Below, piece after piece: positions 36,751 through 45,317 of a DNA stretch of 64,000 nt (its first letter is position 1; every line of letters starts with the position of its first letter). The notes beneath the pieces were generated by a model, which made no database searches, had not been told where the DNA came from, and was given only the letters and a program-made list of their open reading frames with translations. Made by a program: the position numbers and the translations under genes. The DNA comes from an uncultured Bacteroidales bacterium (GTDB lineage Bacteria; Bacteroidota; Bacteroidia; Bacteroidales; FEN-979). The DNA is taken from positions 1-64,000 of the forward strand of contig CAISRB010000027.1 in assembly GCA_903887775.1 (NCBI GenBank), written 5' to 3'.

Positions 36751-37698
36751 ATGGACGAAAATACGGTCAGCAACGGGAATGAACAGGATCCCTCAAAGTC
36801 ATCAAGACGAAATTTTCTGAAGAATATAGGCCTGCTTGGCGCCGGAGTTACGGCAGGGGCTGCCGCATTATATTCAGGAGACATTTTTGAAAAGAAGAAA
36901 GCCGCAACCGGGGAATCCAGGGTGCTGCTGACACAAGACAACAAGCTGGTTGAGGTGGACTCCCTCGAGATGAAAGCCCTTGCAACAAATCCAACAAAAA
37001 TGATGCTTGAGAAGGGAAGGGAAGGCATTCCCGGTAAACGCTGGGCGATGGTCATAGATCTTTCGAAATGCCGCAATGCCAGGCGATGTATTGCTGCATG
37101 CCAGGAGGCCCACCAGCTCAAACCGGAGCAGTATCATCTCAACACCTTGCAGATGCAGGACAACGCTGAGACTGCGCCTTACCATATGCCTAAAAACTGC
37201 CAGCATTGCGATAATCCTCCATGCGTTGCTGTTTGCCCTGTTGATGCCACGTATAAAAGAGGTGACGGTATTGTACTCATAGATAATGAGCGCTGTATCG
37301 GTTGCCGGTTCTGCATGGCAGCCTGCCCTTATTCAGCAAGGATTTTTCAGTGGACTACTCCCAAAGATGCCGGCAAACACAATGGTGAAGCTTATAATGT
37401 TGAACTCAATGTACCCCAGAAACTTGGTACTATATCGAAATGCCTTTTCAGCGCTGACCGCTGCCGTGATGAAAAGCTCCCATACTGCGTTTCTGCCTGT
37501 CCTAACGGAGTGTATTATTTCGGTGATGAGAATGAGGATGCGGTGACCAACGGCACTACGAAAGAGACCTTGCGTTTAAGCAAGCTTCTGAGAGATAACG
37601 GAGCCTATCAGCTTATGCCTGAATTGGGGACTAAACCCAGGGTATACTATCTTCCTCCCAAAAACAGGCTGTTTCCATTCGAACCATCTACTGATTAA
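36751..37698 (+). CDS. Tat-exported four-cluster Fe-S protein (HybA/PsrB/ActB-B2-like)
   Basis: 315 aa. Tat signal S-R-R-N-F-L-K at 18-24 and a hydrophobic stretch at 26-41. Four ferredoxin cysteine groups: C107-x5-C113-x3-C117 (position 110 is Ala where a Cys is usual), C150-C153-C158-C162, C182-C185-C188-C192, and C231-x6-C238-x7-C246-x3-C250 (position 234 is Ser). In homologues these carry electrons between an NrfD-type quinol subunit and a catalytic or cytochrome partner. A missing Cys normally converts a 4Fe-4S to a 3Fe-4S cluster, as reported for alternative complex III. No molybdopterin catalytic subunit is encoded beside it. Confidence 0.85.
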   Translation: MDENTVSNGNEQDPSKSSRRNFLKNIGLLGAGVTAGAAALYSGDIFEKKKAATGESRVLLTQDNKLVEVDSLEMKALATNPTKMMLEKGREGIPGKRWAMVIDLSKCRNARRCIAACQEAHQLKPEQYHLNTLQMQDNAETAPYHMPKNCQHCDNPPCVAVCPVDATYKRGDGIVLIDNERCIGCRFCMAACPYSARIFQWTTPKDAGKHNGEAYNVELNVPQKLGTISKCLFSADRCRDEKLPYCVSACPNGVYYFGDENEDAVTNGTTKETLRLSKLLRDNGAYQLMPELGTKPRVYYLPPKNRLFPFEPSTD

Positions 37699-37708
37699 TA
37701 GAAATAAT

Positions 37709-39016
37709 ATGGAAAAGATCATCAGCGACCTGTCACACCACATCAGGTTAAACAAGGGGTTCTTTCTGTGGATGGGATTCCTGGGCCTTGCCCTTATTGC
37801 CTGTCTTTATGCATATATTCAGCAGCTCAGTTACGGGCTTGGTGTCACAGGGATGAGGGATGTTGTTTCCTGGGGACTGTACATCTCCAACTTTGTATTT
37901 TTTGTTGCATCAAGCCTTATCGGAATGCTGATCAGCGCCGTTCTGGGACTCATCGGAATGAAGTGGGTCCATCCCATCACCAGGATTGCCGAAACCATTG
38001 CCGTTGCCTTTGCTGCAGTTGCCGGCCTTGTGATCGTAATGGATATGGGCCGTCCCGAAAGGCTCGCTTATGTTTTCATGTATGCCAGGTTTCAATCTCC
38101 TATTCTCTGGGATGTAACCGTGATAACCACTTACTTCGTCATCAGCTTTCTGTTACTATTATTACCCATGATCCCTGATCTGGCCGTATTGTACAAACGC
38201 TTCGGCAACCTGCCCGGCTGGCTTAAACCGGTTTACAAAGCCTTGTCGCTGAACTGGTGCAACCTCCCGGAACAGAACCGGATCATTCGTCGTTCTATTT
38301 ATATTCTGCTGATACTCATCATTCCGGCTGCCCTCTCAATTCATACGGTGACTTCCTGGCTCTTTGCATTTACCACCAGGTCGGGATGGGACAGCACCAT
38401 TTTCGGTCCCTACTTCGTGTCAGGTGCATTTGTAGCTGGAACTGCAGCCGTCATCATTGCGATGTTCTTCTTCAGGAAGAATTATAAACTTCAGGATTAC
38501 CTTACCGACCTGCATTTTAACAATATGGGAAAGGTTCTGGTGTTGGTTGCATTTGTGTACCTGTATTTCAACATTAACGAGTACCTTGTGCCTGGCTACA
38601 AATTAAAAAGAGCCGATGCAGTTCACCTGAGAGAACTAATGAGCGGTCAGTTTGCTTTAATATTCTGGCTTGTTCAGGTCTGCGGATTGCTTATTCCTAT
38701 CATAATGATGCTGTTCCGCAGGATGCGCAAGCCCCTGCCCCTGACTATAATCTCAGCAGCGGTTCTTCTCGGGGCATGGTTCAAACGCTACCTTATTGTA
38801 ATTCCCACAATGTCGCATCCCTTCCTGCCGGTTCAGCATGTTCCTGAAAATTTCAAGGTATATACTCCGACACTCACAGAGATAGCAATCACCTTGCTGA
38901 GCTTCATCCTTGTTCTGATCATCATCACCCTGATCTCAAAATTCTTCCCTGTCATCCCCATTGTTGAAACCGCGAATGACAAAGGTTTGGATCCACTGAA
39001 AAGCATTGAATCATGA
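37709..39016 (+). CDS. NrfD/PsrC-type integral membrane quinol-binding subunit
   Basis: 435 aa with about nine to ten transmembrane helices. Conserved NrfD features include G-L-Y-I-S-N-F-V-F-F in the second helix, H-P-I-T-R-I-A-E, M-D-M-G-R-P-E-R and T-S-W-L-F-A-F-T-T-R. ActC/ActF-like proteins of alternative complex III have the same length and motifs and oxidise menaquinol or form a proton path. It lies 10 nt after the Fe-S gene and overlaps the cytochrome c gene by 4 nt (ATGA), so the three are surely one complex. Confidence 0.9.
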   Translation: MEKIISDLSHHIRLNKGFFLWMGFLGLALIACLYAYIQQLSYGLGVTGMRDVVSWGLYISNFVFFVASSLIGMLISAVLGLIGMKWVHPITRIAETIAVAFAAVAGLVIVMDMGRPERLAYVFMYARFQSPILWDVTVITTYFVISFLLLLLPMIPDLAVLYKRFGNLPGWLKPVYKALSLNWCNLPEQNRIIRRSIYILLILIIPAALSIHTVTSWLFAFTTRSGWDSTIFGPYFVSGAFVAGTAAVIIAMFFFRKNYKLQDYLTDLHFNNMGKVLVLVAFVYLYFNINEYLVPGYKLKRADAVHLRELMSGQFALIFWLVQVCGLLIPIIMMLFRRMRKPLPLTIISAAVLLGAWFKRYLIVIPTMSHPFLPVQHVPENFKVYTPTLTEIAITLLSFILVLIIITLISKFFPVIPIVETANDKGLDPLKSIES

Positions 39017-39912
39017 AAAGACTGTTTTATATGCTCCTGCTGATGGTTTCAGCAGCGGGGTACCTTCCGGCACAGAACCCCGGATGGATCGTCCCGGATG
39101 ATCTGAAAAGCAAGATCTGCCCTGTGAAATTTTCACCCGAAATGGTCAAACAGGGTGAAGGCATATACCTGAAGAACTGCCAGTCCTGCCATGGCCTTCC
39201 GACAAAACAGAATTTCGCGGCCATCAAACCCTCTCCCGGTGATCTTTCAGAACCCAGGGTAGGAACACAGAAAGATGGTGAGTTGTTTTACAGGATAAGT
39301 ACAGGCAAGGCCCCCATGCCTGAATTCAGGAACATCCTGAATGAAGACGAGAGGTGGTCGGTCATCTCTTTCCTCCGTTCATTCCATAAAGGTTATGTTC
39401 AGCCTGATCCCGGAAAATCAAGCAGTACTGCAGGAAAACGCATCAAACTTTTAATGACATACGATACAGCAAAGAAAAGAATCCTCGTGAAAGCAGTTGA
39501 ATTGAACAAAGAGGGTGTACAGCCGGCAAAAGGAGTCGGGATCGTTCTTTTCGTTCAGCGGTATTTCGGGAACATGCAGATTGCTGATCCAAAAACAACC
39601 TCAGAGAGCGGCTATGCCGGATTCGACTGGCCCCGGGATCTTCCGGGCGACAAAACCGGCAATGTGATTGTCGGAGCAAGGGAAAGCGATCCCACAGGCA
39701 GCATGCAGGAAGCCATGGTAATTGACACTCTGAATATCGGCGTTCCCACCGATAAGCCTTCCCTTACCGACACCAGGGCTATGTGGTCGACCAGGGACAA
39801 AGCCCCGGTCTGGGTAATCCTCATTTATACTCTTGCAGTTATTACTGTATGGTATTTTATCATTTATATCATACTTTCGGTACTGGACATCAGGAAAATA
39901 AAACAAGCATAA
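39013..39912 (+). CDS. Membrane-anchored mono-heme cytochrome c (ActE/ActD-like role)
   Basis: 299 aa. Signal peptide (about 1-20), one heme site C56-Q-S-C59-H60 with Met102 (K-A-P-M-P-E-F) as probable sixth ligand, an Ig-like beta domain (about 140-245) and a C-terminal transmembrane anchor (about 263-287). In the alternative-complex-III view it accepts electrons from the Fe-S/NrfD pair and hands them to the cytochrome domain of CoxB. The beta domain inserted between heme domain and anchor is unusual and could dock partner subunits. Confidence 0.87.
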   Translation: MKRLFYMLLLMVSAAGYLPAQNPGWIVPDDLKSKICPVKFSPEMVKQGEGIYLKNCQSCHGLPTKQNFAAIKPSPGDLSEPRVGTQKDGELFYRISTGKAPMPEFRNILNEDERWSVISFLRSFHKGYVQPDPGKSSSTAGKRIKLLMTYDTAKKRILVKAVELNKEGVQPAKGVGIVLFVQRYFGNMQIADPKTTSESGYAGFDWPRDLPGDKTGNVIVGARESDPTGSMQEAMVIDTLNIGVPTDKPSLTDTRAMWSTRDKAPVWVILIYTLAVITVWYFIIYIILSVLDIRKIKQA

Positions 39913-39958
39913 CATTCTGCAGTGTGAAAAACCTATTTAAAAGGGAAAGGCATAGTAT

Positions 39959-40738
39959 ATGAAAATCAATTCTTTATTACAGGGCATCCTGATGACTGCT
40001 TTTATGCTGGTAACCATGCCCCTGCGACCCCAATCAGTTATAAGCACGGAGATCGGTGTTGACGAACATCTCGACAGCATCATTCCTCTGAACCTGACCT
40101 TTATGAGCGAGCAGAACAAGCCTGTGAGGCTGGGTGACATTTTCAACAAACCGACTATCCTCACCCTGGTTTATTTTGATTGCCCGGGTTTATGCAGCCC
40201 GCTGCTCGACGGCGTATCGGAAGTGGTCGAAAATATGGGCATGGAACTGGGTAAAGATTACCAGATCGTTACCATCAGTTTTAACTATAAAGACACACCC
40301 GAAAAAGCCATCCAGAAGAAAAATACATTCCTGAAAAGGCATAGTAAAAGTCATTCAAAGGACTGGTATTACCTCACCGGGGACAGCGCAAATATTTATG
40401 CAATTGTCAATGCCGTTGGTTACAGGTATAAAAAGCAGGGTAACGATTTCATTCATCCGGCGGTGATTACAATTTTGAGCCCGAAAGGAAAAATTACCAG
40501 GTACCTCTACGGTGTCAGTTTTCTTCCGTTTGATGTCAAACTTGCAATCATCGAGGCCGGGAAGGAGCAGTCAAGGCCCACCATAAACCGTATTCTGCAG
40601 TTTTGTTTCAGTTACGACCCTGAAGGCAGAAGGTATACGCTCGCAGTAACAAAGATCAGTGCAACAATCATCATTTTTCTGGCGGTTGTATTATTTGTAG
40701 CACTGGTTGTACGTTCGAACATGAAAAAAACGAATTAG
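39959..40738 (+). CDS. SCO1/SenC-type copper chaperone for the CuA site
   Basis: 259 aa. Signal peptide (about 1-25), thioredoxin-like fold with the copper motif D-C-P-G-L-C (C-x3-C) and the conserved distal His in F-I-H-P-A-V-I-T, then a C-terminal transmembrane helix (about 230-250) before a basic tail. Sco delivers Cu to cytochrome oxidase subunit II. The C-terminal rather than N-terminal anchor is less common. It starts 46 nt after the cytochrome c gene and precedes coxA by 11 nt. Confidence 0.9.
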   Translation: MKINSLLQGILMTAFMLVTMPLRPQSVISTEIGVDEHLDSIIPLNLTFMSEQNKPVRLGDIFNKPTILTLVYFDCPGLCSPLLDGVSEVVENMGMELGKDYQIVTISFNYKDTPEKAIQKKNTFLKRHSKSHSKDWYYLTGDSANIYAIVNAVGYRYKKQGNDFIHPAVITILSPKGKITRYLYGVSFLPFDVKLAIIEAGKEQSRPTINRILQFCFSYDPEGRRYTLAVTKISATIIIFLAVVLFVALVVRSNMKKTN

Positions 40739-40749
40739 AATCAGAACCT

Positions 40750-42342
40750 ATGGCAGAAGCTATTACCCACTCTTATCTTGAGAATACAGGCAGGTACAAG
40801 GGGATACTTGCCTGGCTCACATCAACGGACCATAAGCGCATCGGATTGATGTATATGTACGCCATGATGGTGTTTTTCATCGTCGGCGTTCTGCTGGGGG
40901 AACTCATGAGGCTTGAACTGTTCAGACCAGGTCAGCAGTTTATTACCGCCCAGACCTATAACGGGGTTTTCACAATTCACGGGATCATCATGATTTTTAC
41001 CGTGGTGATTCCGGGACTTGCCGCGGTCTTCGGCAATTTTTCAATGCCTTTGCTGATTGGCGCCCACGATGTGGCATTCCCGAGGCTTAACCTGTTCTCC
41101 TGGTACTTGTATATACTGGGCGCTGCAATAGCCCTTTCTTCACAGTTCATGGGCAATGGCCCTCCCGATACAGGCTGGACGTTTTACGCACCTTACAGCA
41201 TTCAAACCCATACCAATGTGGTAGCCGCAGTATTCGGAGCCTTTGTTCTCGGGTTCTCTTCAATACTTACCGGCCTGAATTTCATCGTGACCATTCACCG
41301 CTTCAGGGCTCCCGGGATGACTTTCTTCAGGATGCCCCTTTTCCCATGGTCGCTTTATGCGACAGCCTGGATCCAGGTGCTTGCCACACCCATTGTCGGA
41401 ATTACCCTGCTGATGGTGATCGCGGAACGCTGGCTGAGGATCGGATTCTTTGATCCTTCACTGGGGGGAGACCCAATCCTTTATCAGCATTTGTTCTGGA
41501 TCTATTCCCATCCTGCGGTATATATTATGATACTGCCTGCGATGGGGGTGATAACCGAGATCATACCCACCTTCGCCCAAAGAAGGGTCTTCGGTTATAA
41601 GGCCATTGCCCTTTCGAGCCTGGCCATTGCCCTGGTTGGCTATTTTGTATGGGCACATCATATGTACACCTCAGGAATGAGTATTACAGCCCGCTGGGTG
41701 TTTTCTCTGTTGACTTTTCTTGTTGCAGTCCCCAGCGCGATAAAAGTGTTTAACTGGGTCACCACCATGTATAAGGGATCTATCGCGGTCAAACCTCCAT
41801 TCCTGTTTGCACTGGGATTTATCATCCTCTTCATGATAGGTGGTTTGACAGGGCTTAGCCTGGGGTCTCTGGCAACGGATATCCACGTTCACGACACAGC
41901 ATATGTTGTGGCGCATTTCCACTATATTGTTTTCGGTGGCGTTGGATTCGCATTTTTTGCTGCATTGCATTACTGGTATCCTAAAATGTATGGCAGGATG
42001 TACAACTTTAAAAGGGCGAACATAGCATTTATATTCATGTTTGTGGGGTTTAACCTGCTTTATTTCCCACAGTTCGTACTCGGGTTGATGGGAATGCCCC
42101 GCAGGTATTTCGATTACCTTCCGCAGTTTACGCTGGGAGAGCAGATCTCCTCAATCGGAGGGTTTATTCTCTTAGTCGGGATCATCATTATGCTTGTTAA
42201 CCTGTTCAGCCGTAAAGGCGGCAAAGCCCCGGATAATCCATGGGGAGGAACGACTCTTGAATGGAGTATTCCTTCACCCCCACCCCATGAGAATTTTGAC
42301 AAACTGCCAGTGATAACAGGGGAACCGTATGATTATGAGTAG
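40750..42342 (+). CDS. ctaD: Cytochrome c oxidase subunit I (caa3-type, A2 subfamily)
   Basis: 530 aa, 12 transmembrane helices. Ligands seen: H77 for the low-spin heme, H254, H303 and H304 for CuB, and H-x-x-x-x-x-x-x-H in V-A-H-F-H-Y for the hemes, with the cross-linked Y258. The motif Y252-S253-H-P-A-V-Y replaces the usual H-P-E-V-Y: the Glu of the D channel is absent and the Tyr-Ser pair defines the A2 subtype known from Rhodothermus and Thermus caa3. It reduces O2 to water and pumps protons. Its stop (TAG 42340-42342) is followed after GTA by the heptamer array. Confidence 0.95.
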   Translation: MAEAITHSYLENTGRYKGILAWLTSTDHKRIGLMYMYAMMVFFIVGVLLGELMRLELFRPGQQFITAQTYNGVFTIHGIIMIFTVVIPGLAAVFGNFSMPLLIGAHDVAFPRLNLFSWYLYILGAAIALSSQFMGNGPPDTGWTFYAPYSIQTHTNVVAAVFGAFVLGFSSILTGLNFIVTIHRFRAPGMTFFRMPLFPWSLYATAWIQVLATPIVGITLLMVIAERWLRIGFFDPSLGGDPILYQHLFWIYSHPAVYIMILPAMGVITEIIPTFAQRRVFGYKAIALSSLAIALVGYFVWAHHMYTSGMSITARWVFSLLTFLVAVPSAIKVFNWVTTMYKGSIAVKPPFLFALGFIILFMIGGLTGLSLGSLATDIHVHDTAYVVAHFHYIVFGGVGFAFFAALHYWYPKMYGRMYNFKRANIAFIFMFVGFNLLYFPQFVLGLMGMPRRYFDYLPQFTLGEQISSIGGFILLVGIIIMLVNLFSRKGGKAPDNPWGGTTLEWSIPSPPPHENFDKLPVITGEPYDYE

Positions 42343-42345
42343 GTA

Positions 42346-42485
42346 GCGAAAGGCGAAAAGCGAAAGGCGAAAGGCGAAAAGCGAAAAGCGAAAGGCGAAA
42401 GGCGAAAAGCGAAAGGCGAAAGGCGAAAAGCGAAAGGCGAAAAGCGAAAAGCGAAAAGCGAAAGGCGAAAAGCGAAAAGCGAAAG
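42346..42485 (+). repeat. Heptamer tandem repeat (GCGAAAR) x20
   Basis: Twenty uninterrupted 7-bp units, GCGAAAG or GCGAAAA, starting 3 nt after the coxA stop and ending about 45 nt before coxC. The last base alternates irregularly between G and A while the other six never vary. Because 3 x 7 = 21 nt, readthrough in the coxA frame would yield seven-residue basic repeats; the opposite strand is open and encodes F-A-F-R-F-S-(P/L)-type repeats, which look like an artefact. See also 43130-43143 and 63492-63549. Confidence 0.97.
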
Positions 42486-42529
42486 GCGAGGTTGTGAAAT
42501 TTAGTTTATAACTGAAATAAATTACAGAT

Positions 42530-43126
42530 ATGGAAATGCACAGAGACGATATAGGCGCAAGGCTGGGAATGTGGATATTCATTTTCACCGAGATCCTCCT
42601 GTTCGGAGGCTTGTTCCTGGTTTATGCCGTCATGCGCAACCGCTATTCCGTTGAATTTCATCAGGCCGCTCATCAGCTGAATGCCTTCATCGGAACATTA
42701 AATACCGTGGTGCTGCTGCTCAGCTCTGCAACTGTTGCCATGTCTGTTACGGCAGTCCAGAGAGGTGAAAAACGCAAAGGAGTGATGTTCATTCTGATCA
42801 CATTGGTTTGTGCCGGGATTTTTTTATTCAATAAATATCTTGAATGGGGACATAAGATCTCTATCGGCCTGTATCCCGGTTCTGAGATGATGATCGGGCT
42901 GAAATACGGTTACATTCTATTTTTCAGCCTGTATTTCTTTATGACCGGTCTTCATATGCTTCACTTACTGGTCGGAAGTATCATCCTCACGATCGTTATG
43001 GTGAAAATACAGATCGGCACAATTAACGCCGGAAAATATACTTTGCTGGAGAACGGGGGCCTTTACTGGCATCTGGTCGACCTAATCTGGATTTTCCTGT
43101 TCCCGTTGCTGTACCTTATTACTTAA
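42530..43126 (+). CDS. ctaE: Cytochrome c oxidase subunit III
   Basis: 198 aa with five hydrophobic segments, the short (non-mitochondrial-length) form usual in caa3 oxidases. Features: R-x-G-M-W-I-F-I-F-T-E-I-L-L-F-G near the N-terminus, G-L-H-M-L-H in the fourth helix and E-N-G-G-L-Y-W-H-L-V-D-L-I-W-I-F near the end. It stabilises subunit I and its proton entry. Separated from coxA by the repeat array, and its own TAA is followed by another short heptamer run. Confidence 0.93.
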   Translation: MEMHRDDIGARLGMWIFIFTEILLFGGLFLVYAVMRNRYSVEFHQAAHQLNAFIGTLNTVVLLLSSATVAMSVTAVQRGEKRKGVMFILITLVCAGIFLFNKYLEWGHKISIGLYPGSEMMIGLKYGYILFFSLYFFMTGLHMLHLLVGSIILTIVMVKIQIGTINAGKYTLLENGGLYWHLVDLIWIFLFPLLYLIT

Positions 43127-43129
43127 GTA

Positions 43130-43143
43130 GCGAAAGGCGAAAG
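43130..43143 (+). repeat. Two-unit GCGAAAG heptamer after the coxC stop
   Basis: GCGAAAG twice, followed by a diverged GTGAAAT. It begins at TAA-GTA-GCGAAAG, the same phase relative to the stop codon as the long array behind coxA (TAG-GTA-GCGAAAG). Confidence 0.85.
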
Positions 43144-43170
43144 GTGAAATAAAAACAAAAACACAGACCA

Positions 43171-43449
43171 ATGACTCATACAGAAACACAAGATTACAGG
43201 GTATACGGATGGGTACTTCTCGCGTTGCTCATCCTTACAACAATTACGATAACTGTCACCTGGATCGATCTTTCGGCCCTGACTGTCCTGGTTGCTCTTA
43301 TCATCGCTTCGGTAAAATCATTTATCGTACTTCGCCATTTTATGCATCTTAAATTTGAATCGAAACTGTTCACGGTTTTTGTAGTCATGGTGCTCGGTAT
43401 ATATACCCTGGTTATTGCCCTGACATTCTTTGATTATCTGATGAGGTAA
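43171..43449 (+). CDS. ctaF: Cytochrome c oxidase subunit IV (bacterial, COX4_pro-like)
   Basis: 92 aa with three transmembrane helices (about 13-31, 35-52, 66-88), R-H-F-M-H-L-K between the second and third, and the characteristic short loops of subunit IV of bacterial caa3/aa3 oxidases. It is a small accessory subunit of unknown catalytic role. It lies between coxC (44-nt gap) and coxB (29-nt gap). Confidence 0.82.
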   Translation: MTHTETQDYRVYGWVLLALLILTTITITVTWIDLSALTVLVALIIASVKSFIVLRHFMHLKFESKLFTVFVVMVLGIYTLVIALTFFDYLMR

Positions 43450-43478
43450 GTCATTCAATTAATTTCTAAAACACAGAT

Positions 43479-44390
43479 ATGTTTACGGAAGCTTCAAATT
43501 TTGCTGCAGGTGTTGATCAGGCGTTTAAAATAATATTCGGGATCAGTATTTTTATCTTGATAGGTATTACCACTGTGATGATCACTTTTGTGGTTAAATA
43601 CCGCCGTTCAAAACATCCGAAAGCTGAGCAGATCAAGGATAATACGATCCTGGAGATCACCTGGACCCTGATTCCACTGGCTATAGCCCTGCTGATGTTT
43701 TATTACGGTTATACTGCCTTCCGCCCCCAGAGGGACTTCCCGAAAGATGCCATGAATGTCACGGTTGTCAGTAAAATGTGGGCCTGGTCTTTCGTATATC
43801 CGGGGGATAAAGAATCAGACGTGCTCGTACTTCCCCTTAACAAAGCAGTAATACTGAATCTTACATCGCTCGATGTCATCCACAGTTTCTATATACCTGC
43901 ATTCAGGCAGAAAGAAGACTGTGTGCCCGGAAAAGTCAACCAGATGTGGTTCATTCCCACGATGGCCGGGGAGTTCTGGGTCCTTTGCGCTGAGTATTGC
44001 GGAATGAACCATTCCTATATGGAAGCAAAAGTTAAAGTTGTTCCCGAATCGGAATACAAGGCATGGATCAATGCACTGCCTAAAAAAGCTGCAGAGCCTG
44101 AAGGTCTCACGATCATAAAAAAGAATGCCTGTACCGGTTGCCATTCGATAGACGGAACGAAACTGGTCAGCACATCATTCAAAGGTATTTACGGTAAGAA
44201 AAGCATCGTTCTTACAGAAGGAAAAGAACATACTGTTACTGTTGATGCTGCTTACATTAATTCGAGCATCTTTGAACCTGATAAGGATATTGTAAAAGGG
44301 CTTCCAAAGGGCGTGATGAAATCATACAAAGGTATTGTCAGAGATGATGAGGTTTCGAAGATCATTGAGTATTTAAAGTCCATTAAATAG
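43479..44390 (+). CDS. ctaC: Cytochrome c oxidase subunit II with fused cytochrome c domain (caa3)
   Basis: 303 aa. Two transmembrane helices (about 15-38, 60-78), then the cupredoxin CuA domain with all ligands H135, C170, E172, C174, H178 and M181 (C-A-E-Y-C-G-M-N-H-S-Y-M), and a C-terminal cytochrome c domain with C218-T-G-C221-H222. The fusion defines a caa3-type oxidase that accepts electrons directly from a membrane cytochrome. No lipoprotein or cleavable signal is evident; the first helix begins about residue 15. Confidence 0.95.
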   Translation: MFTEASNFAAGVDQAFKIIFGISIFILIGITTVMITFVVKYRRSKHPKAEQIKDNTILEITWTLIPLAIALLMFYYGYTAFRPQRDFPKDAMNVTVVSKMWAWSFVYPGDKESDVLVLPLNKAVILNLTSLDVIHSFYIPAFRQKEDCVPGKVNQMWFIPTMAGEFWVLCAEYCGMNHSYMEAKVKVVPESEYKAWINALPKKAAEPEGLTIIKKNACTGCHSIDGTKLVSTSFKGIYGKKSIVLTEGKEHTVTVDAAYINSSIFEPDKDIVKGLPKGVMKSYKGIVRDDEVSKIIEYLKSIK

Positions 44391-44409
44391 TTTTCAACGA
44401 TCCTGACCT

Positions 44410-45258
44410 TTGATCCTGCGTCCTTATCTCCGGCTGATCCGACCCTGGGTGACTTTAGCTGTTACCTTGTCGGCTCTTGCATCTGCGGTTATCTGTGCAG
44501 GAGGCATATCGTTTTCTTTATTTTGGCCTGTCGCTGGTATTTTCATGCTTGCCGCAGGCGCTTCAGCCCTGAACCAGTACCAGGAGTGGGAGTATGATGA
44601 AAAGATGGAACGAACGAGGTTGAGACCTATCCCGTCCCGGCAGCTTACCATATCCGACGGCCTCAGGACTGCAAATCTTTTTCTTATCTCCGGATTTATT
44701 ATTCTCATTCTTGAAGGCAATCTTTTGCTTTTCGTTCTGGGAATGTTTAATGTGCTTTGGTACAACGGGGTTTATACACTGCTGAAAAGAAAAACCGCTT
44801 TCGCGGTGATCCCCGGGGCCTTAACAGGTGCAATACCGATCTTCATGGGGTGGATTGCTGCCGGCGGGAAACCCGGAGATCCCATTGTTGTATTTCTTTC
44901 AGTCTTCATATTCATCTGGCAAATGCCTCATTTCTGGCTGATCATGATAAAATACAACAACGAATATAAAAAAGCAGGTTTCCCGGTTCTTTCCGATACC
45001 TTCTCCCCTGTTATGATGAAACTGACCATTCTGGCATGGCTTCTGACAGCTTCTGCCATAACCGTCTGTTTTTCCTGGTTCAGTATCGTGAACCTGGTAT
45101 CCCTGAGATACCTGCTTGCAGCCGTTAATTTTGTTGTTGTCCTTTTCATTGGCTATCAGCTTTTCATCTCTCGAAGGATCAGCTTCAGGATAATCTTCCT
45201 GATCGGTAACCTGTATATTTTTATAGTATTTGCCTTCCTTATTATTGATAAACTATAA
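44410..45258 (+). CDS. ctaB: Protoheme IX farnesyltransferase (heme O synthase, CtaB)
   Basis: 282 aa, UbiA-superfamily with about nine helices. The prenyl-diphosphate motif reads N-Q-Y-Q-E-W-E-Y-D-E-K-M-E-R-T-R-x-R-P (about 56-75), the N-Q-x-x-E variant seen in some CtaB proteins rather than N-D-x-x-D, and the second motif is K-Y-x-x-E-Y-x-x-A-G-F-P-V. It makes heme O for the oxidase. Start is TTG 44410 (no ATG fits). Heme A synthase (ctaA) is not in the window, so whether this oxidase uses heme A depends on a gene elsewhere. Confidence 0.9.
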   Translation: MILRPYLRLIRPWVTLAVTLSALASAVICAGGISFSLFWPVAGIFMLAAGASALNQYQEWEYDEKMERTRLRPIPSRQLTISDGLRTANLFLISGFIILILEGNLLLFVLGMFNVLWYNGVYTLLKRKTAFAVIPGALTGAIPIFMGWIAAGGKPGDPIVVFLSVFIFIWQMPHFWLIMIKYNNEYKKAGFPVLSDTFSPVMMKLTILAWLLTASAITVCFSWFSIVNLVSLRYLLAAVNFVVVLFIGYQLFISRRISFRIIFLIGNLYIFIVFAFLIIDKL

Positions 45259-45317
45259 TTCCTTTCAATTTTTGTATCACTTTCCGGAGGATAACGGATT
45301 AAGTATAAAAAGCGCTT

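Noticed and set aside
42346-42485. Heptamer array as a CRISPR
   Set aside because: Units of 7 bp without spacers; no cas genes.
42274-42588. Open frame on the - strand with repeating F-A-F-R-F-S units
   Set aside because: It is the translation of the heptamer array and runs into coxA and coxC; no start or signal suggests expression.
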